A stretch of 64,000 bases of DNA from Rusavskia elegans. Lineage: Eukaryota; Ascomycota; Lecanoromycetes; Teloschistales; Teloschistaceae. The DNA is taken from NCBI GenBank assembly GCA_011316305.1, contig SAUG01000042.1, positions 186,001-250,000 on the forward strand, written 5' to 3'. The position numbers and the translations under genes were made by a program. The notes below the pieces were generated by a model. It had not been told where the DNA came from and searched no databases. It saw only the letters and a program-made list of their open reading frames with translations. Positions 22,676 to 33,414 of this stretch are shown here, one piece after another. The number at the start of each line of letters is the position of its first letter. Position 1 is the first letter of the stretch.

Positions 22676-23644
22676 ATGCTGCGTATCGCTCCTTGTCTCC
22701 TTTCCTTTGCTATATTTGTATGCTCCGTAGTCGGGGCTCCAAGATATAACCCGTACCATGGGCCTCATACTAGGGGCGGTAACTCGAACGGATCACCGAC
22801 CACGACGATAATTCCAATCCCTACGCCGACCAATCCGGGCGGAGAATTCTACGTGCAAACAACCATGCCTAGCAAAACAGCGCAACCGACCACGGCGTAC
22901 GTGGGTGAAAAATACGAGGACGATACGAACGGTGCTACCACAACCTCAACTACGACTGGATCTACGGCTGGACCTAGTAATGTCTCTTCGGGTACTGGCA
23001 GGTTGCAATGTTATCGACTTGCCTCGGATTTCCCCCCGTCAAGCCAATGGGTCAGCTTGCAGACTCTGATCGCCACCAGTCGACCCGATATGATTGGAAG
23101 TTCGAATGATGGCCCCGACGAAGCGGATGCTGCCATTGCTGCAGTGCAGTCCGTGTCTGAATCGGCTGGATTTGATCAGTACGATCCCCCTAATGTCCAC
23201 TTTCTTCCTCGTTGGCTGACGCGCAAGATTCCCAGGCGAATTGGATTTGCGATGATGATGCAGGAGAGTTCCGGCAAAGTCCGCCCGATTGTTGGTGACA
23301 ATGGCAAGTCATACGGTCTGTTCCAGGCCCAGATACCTGGCATACCTTTGTGTAACGACTACGCAAAGAACGAATGTCCAGAGGAGGTTATCACCACCCA
23401 GGTTGAGTTTGGTATCTTCGGCCACGCTGGCACCGGTTCGCCGGTCGCACCGGGTATTGCCTACTGGATGGAAGCCCAGGCGGGTAACGTTGGTCGTGCG
23501 TTAAGAGGGTACAACACGGGCAGCGTGCCGGATCCCAATGATCTGACGCAATCTGGAGGGGCTACGGCATCTTACGTGAGCGATGTTGCCAACCGTTTGA
23601 CTGGAGCTCTCGTGGGAGCGAAGCACCAAGCGACTTGTTCGTGA
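22676..23644 (+). CDS. Secreted lysozyme-like / lytic transglycosylase-like protein
   Basis: A 322-residue intronless protein with a signal peptide (MLRIAPCLLSFAIFVCSVVGA). A Thr/Ser/Gly-rich, probably O-glycosylated linker (TTTSTTTGSTAGPS) occupies about residues 40-105. The C-terminal domain has the motif order of lysozyme-fold transglycosylases: a helix ending in MMMQESSGKV, with Glu about 197 in the catalytic position; then YGLFQ at about 213-217, like the GLMQ motif; then RGYNTGS near 280, like the AYN motif. This suggests cleavage of a peptidoglycan- or chitin-like polymer outside the cell, for instance against bacteria. That is inference from motif order; the domain is divergent from bacterial SLT enzymes. 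Two or more cysteines near residues 231-239 and the C-terminus may form disulphides. Confidence 0.75.
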   Translation: MLRIAPCLLSFAIFVCSVVGAPRYNPYHGPHTRGGNSNGSPTTTIIPIPTPTNPGGEFYVQTTMPSKTAQPTTAYVGEKYEDDTNGATTTSTTTGSTAGPSNVSSGTGRLQCYRLASDFPPSSQWVSLQTLIATSRPDMIGSSNDGPDEADAAIAAVQSVSESAGFDQYDPPNVHFLPRWLTRKIPRRIGFAMMMQESSGKVRPIVGDNGKSYGLFQAQIPGIPLCNDYAKNECPEEVITTQVEFGIFGHAGTGSPVAPGIAYWMEAQAGNVGRALRGYNTGSVPDPNDLTQSGGATASYVSDVANRLTGALVGAKHQATCS

Positions 23645-24389
23645 CAGTTGGGCAGGACCTTGCTTCTTCGCATGTACATATTTCATGTATTCTTATTCTG
23701 GTTCTGGCAACCTAGATTTCATTGGGTTGAGTTACTTCCCAGCTTTGACACCATGACTGTCGTGACCCGATCACCGCACATCAACTCACAAATGCTTGCG
23801 TTTCTATGCAATATTGCCGACATCAGTCCCAGTATTTTCAATCTCGAGATCATCGCTTCACACATCGAACTTCCACGAAATCTGAGGTCGCGAGCACATC
23901 GGTCGACAGGTAAAAAGGAGCCCAGCGCGAGTGAGACAGGAACAGCGGCGTAATTATAGGCGATAAGACCCCCTGAGCATTCGTTAAGAAATTTTTGATT
24001 CGCTTACTAATCGAATGGTTTGAATCTAGACCCTGCAAATCTTCAATAATCGCCACATTCTTCGTCCTCCGGACCGAGCCTCAATTACTGGAATGGACGA
24101 TGATGACGATTGGTCATGACAATGATACCGGTTATCGGCATGGAGCCATGGACTGCGATGACGGCCGACAGCTGCCGAGAGTATAGTAGTTCGAAGCCAT
24201 CCTGGTAGGTAGATGTAAGTATGATCTCATTGGTGTAGAGTAATTTACTAGGCCATCTGTTTCAATATAACGCGAAGAAAAATTTTCTTGATCCATTCGT
24301 AACGTAGCATCACTTGAGCTCGTACTTTGCATAACTCTAATTTTCCTACCTAATTTCTTGTTGTCTCCTACCTGGTCACCAGAGCCACC
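23645..24389. other. Intergenic
   Basis: About 745 bp before the alcohol dehydrogenase start. No supportable gene; short frames only. It contains the promoter of the catabolic gene group's first member. Confidence 0.5.
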
Positions 24390-25636
24390 ATGAGCAGCGA
24401 CTACAAGTTTCAGGGGTGGATGGGTCTCGACCCTTCAGCTGTTGATGGGAACATGAAATGGCAATCTTACGAGCCAAAGCCATGGCAGGAGACGGATGTC
24501 GACATCAAGATTACTCATGCTGGCATCTGTGGCTCAGACTTGCACACCTTGCGTTCGGGTTGGAAACCTACAGATTACCCTTGCTGCGTTGGGTGAGCTT
24601 TATGCTCGAAAGCATGACGATATTGCAGTACTGAGCAATCATAGTCACGAGATTGTTGGTTATGCTGTCAAGGTCGGTGATAAGGTTGAGGGTGGCATTA
24701 AGTGAGTCTTTACTTATTCGTCACTCAATCATACAAATAACGATCTATCCAAGGGTTGGCGACCGCGTCGGTGTGGGCGCACAATCTTCCTCCTGCTTGA
24801 AACCAGATTGTGAAGAATGCTCCAATGGTATCGAAAACCATTGTCAAAACATCGGAATGACCAACACCTATGACGACCGCTATCCCGACGGCAGCAAGTC
24901 ATATGGTGGATATGCCGACTACTGGCGAGGCCCTTCGCATTTCATATTCAAGATCCCCGAGCAAATCAGCTCTGAAGATGCAGCACCCATGCTGTGCGGA
25001 GGCATCACTCTATATTCGCCCCTCAAGCGCAACGGCTGTGGCCCCGGCAAGAAAGTGGGGATCATCGGCATCGGAGGTCTTGGGCATTTTGGAATTCTCT
25101 ATGCAAAAGCCCTGGGCGCGGACAAGATCGTTGCCATTAGCCGGAAGGCGAACAAAAAAGACGATGCATTGAAGGTAAGTGTAGCACCTTCTTGCCTTTG
25201 GGTGCTGGAATTGACATCTTGCAATCAGCTTGGAGCCGACGAATACATCTCAACGGAGGAAGATTCCAAGTGGGCCGAACATCATGCTAAATCCGTTGAC
25301 CTCCTCATCTCTACCGTCTCCTCACCCAACATGCCATTGGAACAGTACTTGCAGCTCTTGAGAGTGCACGGGACCTTCATCCAAGTCGGAGCCCCTGAGG
25401 ACAGGCTGCCTGCCTTCAACGCTTTCGCACTAATTGCAAAGGGGGCAAAGATTGGTGGAAGTGCTATTGGCGCCCCTGGGGAGATTCGGGAAATGCTCGA
25501 CTTGACGGTGAAAAAGAACGTCAAGGCATGGATCAATGCTCGGCCATTGAAAGAGGCGAATCAGGCTGTGGTTGACATGGGCGCGAACAAAGCTAGATAC
25601 CGATACGTTCTTGTCAACGAGGCTCATGCAACATAG
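24390..25636 (+). CDS. Zinc-dependent alcohol dehydrogenase (ADH6/CAD-like, probably NADPH-dependent)
   Basis: A medium-chain dehydrogenase/reductase interconverting alcohols and aldehydes in the cytosol. Four exons: 24390-24592, 24645-24701, 24754-25174, 25229-25636; introns of 52, 52 and 54 bp. All junctions keep frame and restore motifs, for example PCCVG to HEIVG. The product is 362 residues. Catalytic-zinc ligands are in GICGSDLH (Cys) and GHEIVG (His); the structural-zinc cysteines are in CLKPDCEECSNGIENHC. The Rossmann fold has GIGGLGHFG, and SRKANKKDDAL follows beta-2, where a Ser-Arg-Lys set favours NADPH, as in ADH6/cinnamyl-alcohol dehydrogenases. It sits just upstream of LRA1 on the same strand, so a role in reducing L-lactaldehyde from rhamnose breakdown is possible but not shown. 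Confidence 0.88.
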
Positions 25637-25880
25637 GAGAAGGTAGCAATGGATCTGGTCCGTATGTTCGCAAAAGAAGTACATAATCGACAGATAAACT
25701 CCATAGAAAGAACGCTTTGTAATGGGTCAAGCTGCAGCTGGTGGGAGTCTCGCGATATACTTCAATTATGATGGCCACGAGGCATGTATGATGGATGATA
25801 CGTCATTGTCGTTCCCACCAAACATCTCAACCCGTTTGCATCTTCACGTTCACTCTCGGGATACATCAACGCATCGCACG

Positions 25881-26825
25881 ATGGACCTGCAACAGCAGCT
25901 CCTCCGAGGCAAGACTGCAGCGATCACAGGCGGACTGACAGGTTGTCGTTGTTCCCGTACTCCTCGACGCTTGCTAACAGAGAATAAATGGCAGGCATTG
26001 GACGCGCAATAGCCCTCGGCTTCCTCCGACACGGCTGTAATGTAGGCATCAACTACCTCGGCAGGTCCAGCGATGAGACTCTCTTGGAGCAGTTGAAGTC
26101 AGAGCTACCCCAGAATGGCACGCAGTTCATCTCCGTCGCAGGAGACATTTCGAACCCAGAAACGAGCAAACTTTTGGTTAAAGAGGTTGTTGAACGGTGG
26201 GGAACTCTCGACGTTTTGGTCAGCAATGCAGGCATCTGCCAATTCGCGGAGTTCCTTGAGTACTTCGTTACCCCGATACTGTGGATAGAGACGGGCCGCT
26301 GAGACTCCCATCACAGCATAGAACCAGACCTTCTGTCCAAAACCATCCGCACGAACCTCGATGGCTCATTCTACGCGGTACAAGCCGCTGCACGGCAAAT
26401 GTCCTCCCAGTCCCCCTCTGGCGGCTCCATCATCGGTGTCTCTTCAGTCTCCGCCCTTGTCGGAGGAGGTCAACAGTGTCATTACACCCCCACCAAAGCC
26501 GGCATATTGAGTCTCATGCAAAGCTGTGCGGTTGCATTGGGAAAACATGGCATCAGATGTAACGCTCTATTGCCCGGGACCATCAAGACCCAGTTGAATG
26601 AGAAGGATCTAGAAAACGAGGACAAGAGAAAGTACATGGAAGGCAGGATACCACTTGGGAGGACTGGAGTGACGGAAGACATGGTCGGTCCAGCCATCTT
26701 CCTGGCGTCCGAGATGAGTCAATACGTGGTACGTCCGCCCGCAGTATTCGCTGGGACTATGCTAACTTCGAAAGACTGGAGCACAACTACTTGTCGATGG
26801 AGGCCTGTTTGTGAATTTGCAATAG
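25881..26825 (+). CDS. LRA1: L-rhamnose 1-dehydrogenase (SDR family)
   Basis: First step of the fungal non-phosphorylated L-rhamnose pathway: L-rhamnose to L-rhamnono-gamma-lactone with NAD(P)+. Four exons: 25881-25941, 25995-26259, 26317-26728, 26775-26825; introns of 53, 57 and 46 bp, the last with a gctaac branch site. The product is 262 residues, a normal SDR length. The junctions rebuild the cofactor motif TGGLTGIG and the end of the protein, YV to TGAQLLVDGG. Other motifs: SNAGIC, catalytic Ser in GVSSVSA, and YTPTK as YxxxK. The segments GILSLMQS, LPGTI, KRKYMEGRIPLGR and LLVDGGLFVNLQ agree closely with characterised yeast L-rhamnose dehydrogenases as I remember them. The adjacent lactonase and aldolase genes support the assignment. 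Confidence 0.9.
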
Positions 26826-26995
26826 ACGAACACCATCTCGTATCTACATTCGCAGAGGACGCTTTGGGTGTAATGAAATTGACCTCTTCACTTTCATTGC
26901 ATCGGCCATGCAGCATGCATGAGTCACTCCACTTGGATATCCACGATCGTCACAACGTGGCCCACAACCCTTAGTCAGAATGGTGAAATGTTAGA
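26826..26995. terminator. Short convergent region between LRA1 and LRA2
   Basis: About 170 bp between two convergent stop codons, which must contain both 3' ends. No specific signal recognised. Confidence 0.4.
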
Positions 26996-28194
26996 TCATC
27001 GAGCACATCCATAAGCTCTCAAGGCATTGTCGCTCCAGAAGCTAGCCTGATCTTCCTTGGTCAAGTTGTCTTTGACAAAGCCATCAACCACAGACCACCA
27101 GTTCATCCAACTTACACGATTACCTCCTCCGCCTCCGTTGCAAATTGGCCAGTCGCTTCCGAACATTATTCGCCGGGGTCCAAAGACCGTCAATAACTCT
27201 CCCAGCCATTGGCCAGACCAATCCCGAGTCCTTCTCACCAAATCATCACGTACTTCAGAGCCCCAATACCCTTGCTCTCCTTCGGATGGAAGTGGATCCA
27301 TCTCCGAGAAGGCCCCGGAAACTTTCATATACACATGCGAGAAGGAAGCAAGTCTGGCCATTTGGGTTTTCCAGGCTGTGAATGGTTCTGTGGCCGGATT
27401 GCCATCGTGATCCCGACTGCGCACATCCGGTTTACACATATGATCTATAGTTGATCAGGAGCCTTCACTCAAAAAGCTGGCGTTTCCTTACTTATCACAA
27501 TCCTTACTTTCTGGTCGTTCGGTAACCCGTCATGGGCTGTCTCGATCATCTCGATTGCTTCTTTGAGCTGCCAAATACCACCGCTTCTTGCGTCAACACC
27601 CAGATCGAAAGCGAATCCAGAGCGACCCATCCACCTCAGCGACTCTATGAAAGTACCGGTCAACATAGTCCCAGGCGGTTTGTCTTGGACCAGGTATCGA
27701 AAGCCTTTTACCAGCGGCAGCATATTGCCTGCACGATCTTGTACCCGATTCATATACCTCTGCAGGGCGTCAGCTCCGGAGGGAAGTGGTGCCCAAAGCA
27801 CGACTCCAAGGCACATCTGCGCATGTTGAGATGTATGGCCCTCACTGGATCGTGGTCTGCCATCCACAACTCGTCTGATCCAATCAAGTTCACGGAGAGG
27901 TTCGTCCCAACCAACTTCAGTCTCTAGGTGACTTTTCCTGTCGGTTTCAATGAAGATGAAGCCGCGCAACTTGTGGGGAGAGACCGTCCTCAAGTCATTG
28001 GTTGCCTCGAGATACTCCTCCACAGAATGCTGGCCTTGCAAAGGATGACCTTCCGTACACCACGCAAGACTTTCAACTTCAGCACCAGGATATAAGTGAA
28101 TATGGGAATCCACTATCTCCATTGAAGTTGTCAACAAAGCCTTTCTGCTCTGCTCTGCTTGCTCAATCCCACGGCTGGGCGAAACTGTACTCAT
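26996..28194 (-). CDS. LRA2: L-rhamnono-gamma-lactonase (amidohydrolase family)
   Basis: Second pathway step: hydrolysis of L-rhamnono-gamma-lactone to L-rhamnonate. Two exons on the minus strand, 28194-27492 and 27444-26996, with a 47-bp intron (gtaagg..ctatag). The splice joins VRIVI to NHMCKPDVR, like the VxxDHxGKPD segment of amidohydrolase-2 enzymes. The product is 383 residues from the first ATG; the catalytic domain itself starts at MEIVDSHIHLYPG near residue 25, where a later start at 28122 is possible. Metal-site features are HxH in DSHIHL and Asp in MFGSDWPIC. The amidohydrolase fold alone would allow other lactones or carboxylates; rhamnose specificity is inferred from the neighbours LRA1 and LRA4. 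It is divergent from LRA4 with only 153 bp between start codons, which suggests joint control. Confidence 0.85.
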
Positions 28195-28347
28195 AGCACA
28201 GCAAACCCCTGGCGATCCCCAACGTCATCGCGGAGATACCCCACGTTGAAGCGGAACTCCTTCCACCATATTACAGCATGAGGTACAACAGCGTGCACAA
28301 TTCCCAGCAGACATCTCTCCGCTGAAGATCCCAGCGTATCGTACACA
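28195..28347. promoter_or_regulatory. Bidirectional promoter between LRA2 and LRA4
   Basis: Only 153 bp separate the start codons of two divergent genes of one pathway, so it is likely a shared, co-regulated promoter, probably rhamnose-inducible as in other fungi. I could not assign a binding site for a known regulator. Confidence 0.6.
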
Positions 28348-29357
28348 ATGGCCGCACCACCTCCTCCAGGAATCTATGTTCCTGTTCCCACGTTCTTCTC
28401 CAAGCCTGATTCCGAAGAAGGCATCCCAGGACTCGATCTCGTTACGCAAACAAAACATGGGCTACATCTCGCCTCCAGCGGTATCAGAGGACTCGTCCTC
28501 CTTGGTTCCACAGGCGAAGCAATCGCAGTCACCAACAGCGAACGTAAGACTTTGTTATCACATCTTCGCCAAGAGATGGATAAAGCAGGTCGGAAGGGCT
28601 ATCCGATCATCGCAGGAACAGCTACCCAGGGCATCGAGGATACAATCACTCAAGTCCAAATATCCAAAGACGCCGGGGCACAGTGGGGTCTTGTTCTCGC
28701 CCCTGGCTTCTTCGCAACATGCATCACACAGGAAGGCTTGAAGAACTGGTACACAGCAATCGCCAATCGCTCGCCCCTGCCCGTTTTGCTGTTCGTCCCC
28801 CGACGTTCCCATAGCGCCGAATACGATCGCTGACCATTGGCAGATACCACTACCCCGGTGTCTCCAACTCTCTCGTCCTCTCCGCCGCGACCTTCACGGC
28901 TCTTTCGTCCCATCCTAATATCTGTGGCGCCAAGCTTTCCCACGGTGATCTTTCCCTGCATACGCAGCTCGCTTCCTCCCCTCTGCCTTCAATGGCACAT
29001 GACAAATTCGTAACATTCACCGGGCTCGGACAGCAGTTGCTACCAGTGCTTACGGTCGGCGGTGCCGGCGCTATCGATGGCCTAGCGGCAATCTTCCCGA
29101 AAACAGTAGTTCAACTATATGAGTTGATCAAAAAGGAAAATTTGGCCGAGGCAAGGAAATTGCAGGAAATTGTCGCAAGGGGCGAGGGATTAGTGGTTGG
29201 TCACGGGGTCGTAGGGGTCAAGGAGGGAGTCAGGAGGGTGCTAGGGTGGGACAGCGAATGTCGATTACCATTAGTAAAAGGACTGGATGAGGAGAGATGG
29301 AAAGACTGGGAGGGTGTCGTTGAAGAATTGGAGAAGGTTGAGAAGGAGCTGCGATGA
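28348..29357 (+). CDS. LRA4: L-2-keto-3-deoxyrhamnonate aldolase (DHDPS family)
   Basis: Last step of the pathway: aldol cleavage of L-2-keto-3-deoxyrhamnonate to pyruvate and L-lactaldehyde. Two exons, 28348-28790 and 28844-29357, with a 53-bp intron (gttcgt..tggcag, branch gctgac). Without splicing the frame stops; splicing gives LPVLLYHYPGVSN, the region with the conserved active-site Tyr. The product is 318 residues, normal for the DHDPS/NAL lyase family. Motifs: GLVLLGSTGEA (pyruvate-binding loop), YPIIAGTA, the Schiff-base Lys in NICGAKLSHGD, and a later glycine-rich loop (VGGAGAIDGLAAIFP). The family includes several sugar-acid aldolases; LRA4 is chosen because of LRA1 and LRA2 next door. 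The donor gttcgt is less usual than the other donors in this window. Confidence 0.87.
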
Positions 29358-29869
29358 TCGAACGTTCAACCAAGATTTGTGGAATCCAGTCTGGTGTATG
29401 ACTCTACAATGAGCATCGATCTCGGTCTTCCACATCATCTACAGCATTACCATTCCTCATGGTGGTGTTGACACGAGCGGACATTCTCGCATGCTATCTG
29501 CGATTTCTCAGTCCAGTCAGGATGTCTGCCAAGAACAAGAGGAAGGCGCGTATATATCGTTCTTGCCGTTTAATTATTGCTCACGGCTCGGATACTTTCG
29601 TCCAAAGCGGTACGATAGGAGATCGTCGATGTTGACTGTGTACCGTTTGTTGTCGATCATCAGTCACTGTCTTGCATACGTGTCTGCAGCGGCGATTGCT
29701 CCGCCCTAACCTTATTGATTTTAAAGCAGGCTTTTCGACTTCCCAACATTTACGCCGCCTTTAGTCGCTCGGGGTATGGCATTTCCTCTACTCTTCCTCC
29801 CCAACTCCCTTCACCCTTACCTATGTATACTCCCCCTACTCCTCGGCCTGCCTGTGCTCTCCCCGTCTC
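29358..29869. other. Intergenic
   Basis: About 510 bp between the 3' ends of LRA4 and the minus-strand secreted gene. No supportable gene. Confidence 0.5.
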
Positions 29870-30636
29870 TTAGTCGGCTTTTGGGGAAGGATCAGGAGGG
29901 TCACTCTCAAGAATAACCTCGTGCTGCAATTTACACAAAGCTCCTTCCACCTCACAAAGCCAAGCATCTTCATCCAAGGTCGAAACACGCCACAACGCCG
30001 ATTGAAGATCCCTATACATCCCAGCCAAATCTCGTTAGCAAAAAGGAAAAAAGATTCACTTCTCTCCTTCTTCCGCCAGTAGCAGCCATGTATCGCAAAA
30101 CAGCAGAACAATCATTGCCGCAAACAAATCTACGAAGGCCCTACATCACGGAATCACACGATGATACCAACGCAACAACGACCAGAAGAACGCAGGGAGA
30201 AGAGCAGCAACACTCACCCGTATCGAACCAGCAGATAGAAGCGAACCGTCTCCGGCGTTGGCTTTTGGACTTCCATCACAGCGACGTACAATGCCGGTGC
30301 CGTGCTCTCGTAACCTCCTAACCAGTATCCACCTACTTGTGCGGTTTCGTGAAACCACGTAAGCTCCGAGGGAATAGGTAGATTACCCGGGTTGACGCCG
30401 GAAACCGTAAACTTGAGGGTACTATTTTTCCCCACAACGGAGCCCCCTGTGTAATTAAGTCCGACGGCGTCAATAGTTCGGAGCTCGGCGGCGGAGATGT
30501 TGTATCTGTCTGGAAAGAAAGTTGGGCGTCCAGTAGTAGCTACAGCCCGGGCTCCGGGAGCTGGAGCGAAACAGATCAAAATAGGGAAAATTAGGAGTAG
30601 GAGGGGGATGGTTTTAACGAAGAGGCGGGAAGACAT
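29870..30636 (-). CDS. Secreted or membrane-anchored protein of unknown function, two exons
   Basis: Not recognised. Exons 30636-30218 and 30011-29870 with a 206-bp intron (gtgagt..gtatag). The second exon reads DLQSALWRVSTLDEDAW and continues cleanly to a stop, which supports splicing. The product is 186 residues. It starts with a strong signal sequence (MSSRLFVKTIPLLLLIFPIL) followed by a small beta-rich domain with several N-glycosylation sequons (NIS, NYT, NST) and the phrase FHETAQVGGYWLGGYES. The C-terminal exon is acidic with two cysteines. An ATG nine codons upstream (30663) is also open but gives a weaker signal sequence. It is the last gene before the AT-rich block. Confidence 0.55.
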
Positions 30637-31390
30637 TGGGTTGAACACTTGTGTATCAGACAAGGATGGGTAGATCGAGAGTTGGAAGCTTGAGTTAAAG
30701 AAGCCGAACTAAGGTACTATGTAGGAAGAAAAAAAGAAGGTCCAAGTCAGATGCATATCAACAAAGACAGTGGGAGCACTTGGAATCTTGAAACGGGACC
30801 ACCAGCGCATGGGAGCCATGAAATTCCGAAAAAGTGGTCGGTTACTGATTCGTCGGTATATGGAATACAGATAGCCGACTAAGATATAAAATATGCGATA
30901 GGCGCGAAACTCCGTGTCGAGGACCAAGTGCGAGGTCAGCTGGCATGAATCATGACATTCCTTTGGGTATATATATAGAGCTGCTCGGCTCCCTAGAACA
31001 GTCTGCCCTAGATTTAGGCGAACGAGATCGAAGGAGAGATTCGAAGAGCCTTGTAGCGATAAACGAGGATCAACTCGTTCTTGGATCCGGCGCATCACCA
31101 GATATCCAGCAGGAAGAGGTTCGGATCGCATCTACGCTGTGGTTTGGGGTTGTGGCAGATATCAATGTGAGTCTGACTGTTCGTGATAGAAGCAGTTGTC
31201 GGTTATCAGCTGCTTCAATGATGGTGCAATTCCTTCTTCCAGTCGTGATACTGTTACGAGCCTAGTGGGGCTCGACCAGGTATATAAACTACGCAGGGCC
31301 TGTACTACAAGGAACGGGCTGCCTGTATATATTTACCAGGCTTACTAGGTAAATGTGAGAACAAGATCCTGTTTAGAGACTGAATAGTAG
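30637..31390. other. Intergenic, boundary zone before the AT-rich block
   Basis: About 750 bp of ordinary composition. Overlapping frames of 106-140 codons exist on both strands, but they are mutually shadowing, lack motifs and are not called. Composition shifts to AT-rich RIP sequence near 31,390. Confidence 0.5.
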
Positions 31391-32008
31391 AGAAATAAAA
31401 GAAATATATCTGTTAGATAATAGTAGTTTTAATTAATAAAAAGAAAAATATTTTTCGTATAGAATTTTTATTCTATTAAAGTTTCTCGCTATTAACGTAT
31501 TCGATATCTAAAAGATTTAACAGTTATTTTATAATATAGTAATTTTTTGAAAAAAAAAAAAATTTATTTAAAATTAGAATGAATTTTTATATAGATTTTA
31601 TCAATTTTATATACGGTAACGATTATTATATTTTACGTATTAAAAAAATTTTATAATTAAAATAATTCGTTAAACAAAGTTTAAAACGTAGTTAACTATT
31701 TTTATTTAACTTTTTTTTTAATTCTATTACTACGTTTCGAAACGGATTAAATCGAATCGAATTTTAGAATTTCTAATCCGATCCGAACCGGATTAAAATA
31801 TAAACGAATTGGAATATAAATAGATTTTCGCGGATTTTTCGCGTTTAAATAACGAATTAATTAATATATAGACTAATATAGGCGCTAAATTATTTTATAT
31901 AATTTTTTCCAATATTTTAATATATTGAAAAGTTCAAAATTATTATTACGCTAATTTTGCGCCTATATTAAATTAATAAAAATTAGTTTTAATAACTATT
32001 ATTTTTTA

Positions 32009-32036
32009 ATAGATTTCGATTCGAATCGAAATCTAT
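32009..32036. repeat. 28-bp perfect palindrome
   Basis: The sequence around the centre attcgaat is a perfect inverted repeat over 28 bases (arms atagatttcgattc and its complement). Related TCGAATCGAAT words recur at about 31,740-31,770 and 33,060-33,080. Confidence 0.85.
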
Positions 32037-32092
32037 ATAATTCGATTTTTTTTTTAAAAAATTTTTATTTAAAATTATATTGAATTTTTGTA

Positions 32093-32114
32093 TATATATA
32101 TATATATATATATA
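32093..32114. repeat. TA microsatellite
   Basis: An alternating TA tract of about 22 bases inside a family R copy; a shorter one is at the matching position near 33,463-33,476. Confidence 0.8.
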
Positions 32115-32119
32115 TTTTA

Positions 32120-33010
32120 TCAACGTTATATATAACAACGATTGTTGTATTTTATATATAAAGAAATTTTCACGGTTAAAAGTATACAATTCGTTAGATA
32201 AAATTTACAGCGTAGTCAATTATATTAACTATTTTTTTTTATTCGATTACGAATTGTCTATTATATTTAAATATTATATATCCAATCATTTTTCGACGTT
32301 ATAAATAATTATAAATATTTTATATTTCCGCTATATCTGTTTATTATACTGCGAAGTAATTACGAATAGTTATTACTTCGGCTATATTTATTATATAATC
32401 TTTATTTAAATATTACGTTAAATTATTAAAGTACTTTTTAGTTCGTATAGTTTTAAAAAGATTGCTAGCCGTAAAACGATCGCTAGCTAATACGCTAGCT
32501 ACTATAGCTAGAAATTTTACCCGATTAATTAAAATTAAAAAAAGTAGGAAAATCGGATAACGCGTTCTAAAAACGATAAAAAAGCTATTTTTATCGAAGT
32601 TAAAATAGCTTGCTCTAGCTGCTACGAGATAGTCGATATCCGCGCGAATAGATATAATTATTAAGAATATAAATATTATCGTCTAATTTAGTTGCGGTAT
32701 AGCTGGTACGAGAATTTATATATATATAAAGGTTTTTAATAAATCGTAATATTTACGAAAAGTTTATATTATTAGTAAACGAAAAAAAAAGCGATAACTA
32801 CGAGATATATTTATCTATAAAAATTTCTACGTTAATAAAATTATCTATAGAAAAATATATTATATTATTAAATAAATTTAAATTAAAATTTTAAAAAACA
32901 GTTATTTACGTTAATTAAATTAAAATATAAATTCTATTATCGTATATTCGATACTAGTATACTAATATTTGATTTATTTTCCGAACCACTGATTTGCCGA
33001 ATATTAAAAT
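32120..33010. mobile_element. Family R repeat, copy 1 (DNA-transposon-like remnant)
   Basis: About 890 bp matching the reverse complement of 63,107-64,000 over its whole length; both share the end ...CCGAATATT(a/c)AAA(t/a)C.AAA and the internal word ctacgagatatatttatctataaaaa. The class is not certain. There is no LTR structure and no reverse transcriptase, so a DNA transposon or a derivative is likely. A related partial copy lies just upstream, at about 31,545-31,720. Confidence 0.6.
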
Positions 33011-33414
33011 CAAAATAAATAACTAAATATAACCCGATTTAAATCCGATTCGAATTTGTTCGAAATTTCGAATCGAATTCGAATCGGAAATTTCTATATT
33101 CCGTTTCGAATTTTATCTATTATAAGTTTTATAATATATAAATATCAATTCGTCTATATTCTATTATATTTAGAATTTAAAAATAAAAACGAAATTGATA
33201 TTTTATTAAAATATCTCTAAATTTTAATATATTAATTAAATTAAAATATTTTAATTATTTATTATTTAATTCGATTATATATAGTAGTGTAAAATTTTTT
33301 AATTTTTAATTTTTTTATTTTTTTAAATTTATATTAGTCTATTTTGTATTGGAAAAATTAATATATAATATATTTATTAATATTATATAATCCGATATCG
33401 TTTATATATTATTC

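Noticed and set aside
22461..22730. 89-codon frame upstream of the lysozyme-like gene
   Set aside because: It overlaps that gene's start in another frame and looks like 5' UTR sequence.
30709..31265. Overlapping frames of 140 (minus) and 106 (plus) codons at the isochore boundary
   Set aside because: They overlap each other on opposite strands, lack recognisable features and show no coding-like composition. Kept as intergenic.
31989..32304. Two open frames of 66 and 74 codons around the TA microsatellite
   Set aside because: They are made of Ile/Tyr/Asn/Lys runs created by A/T sequence in a repeat.
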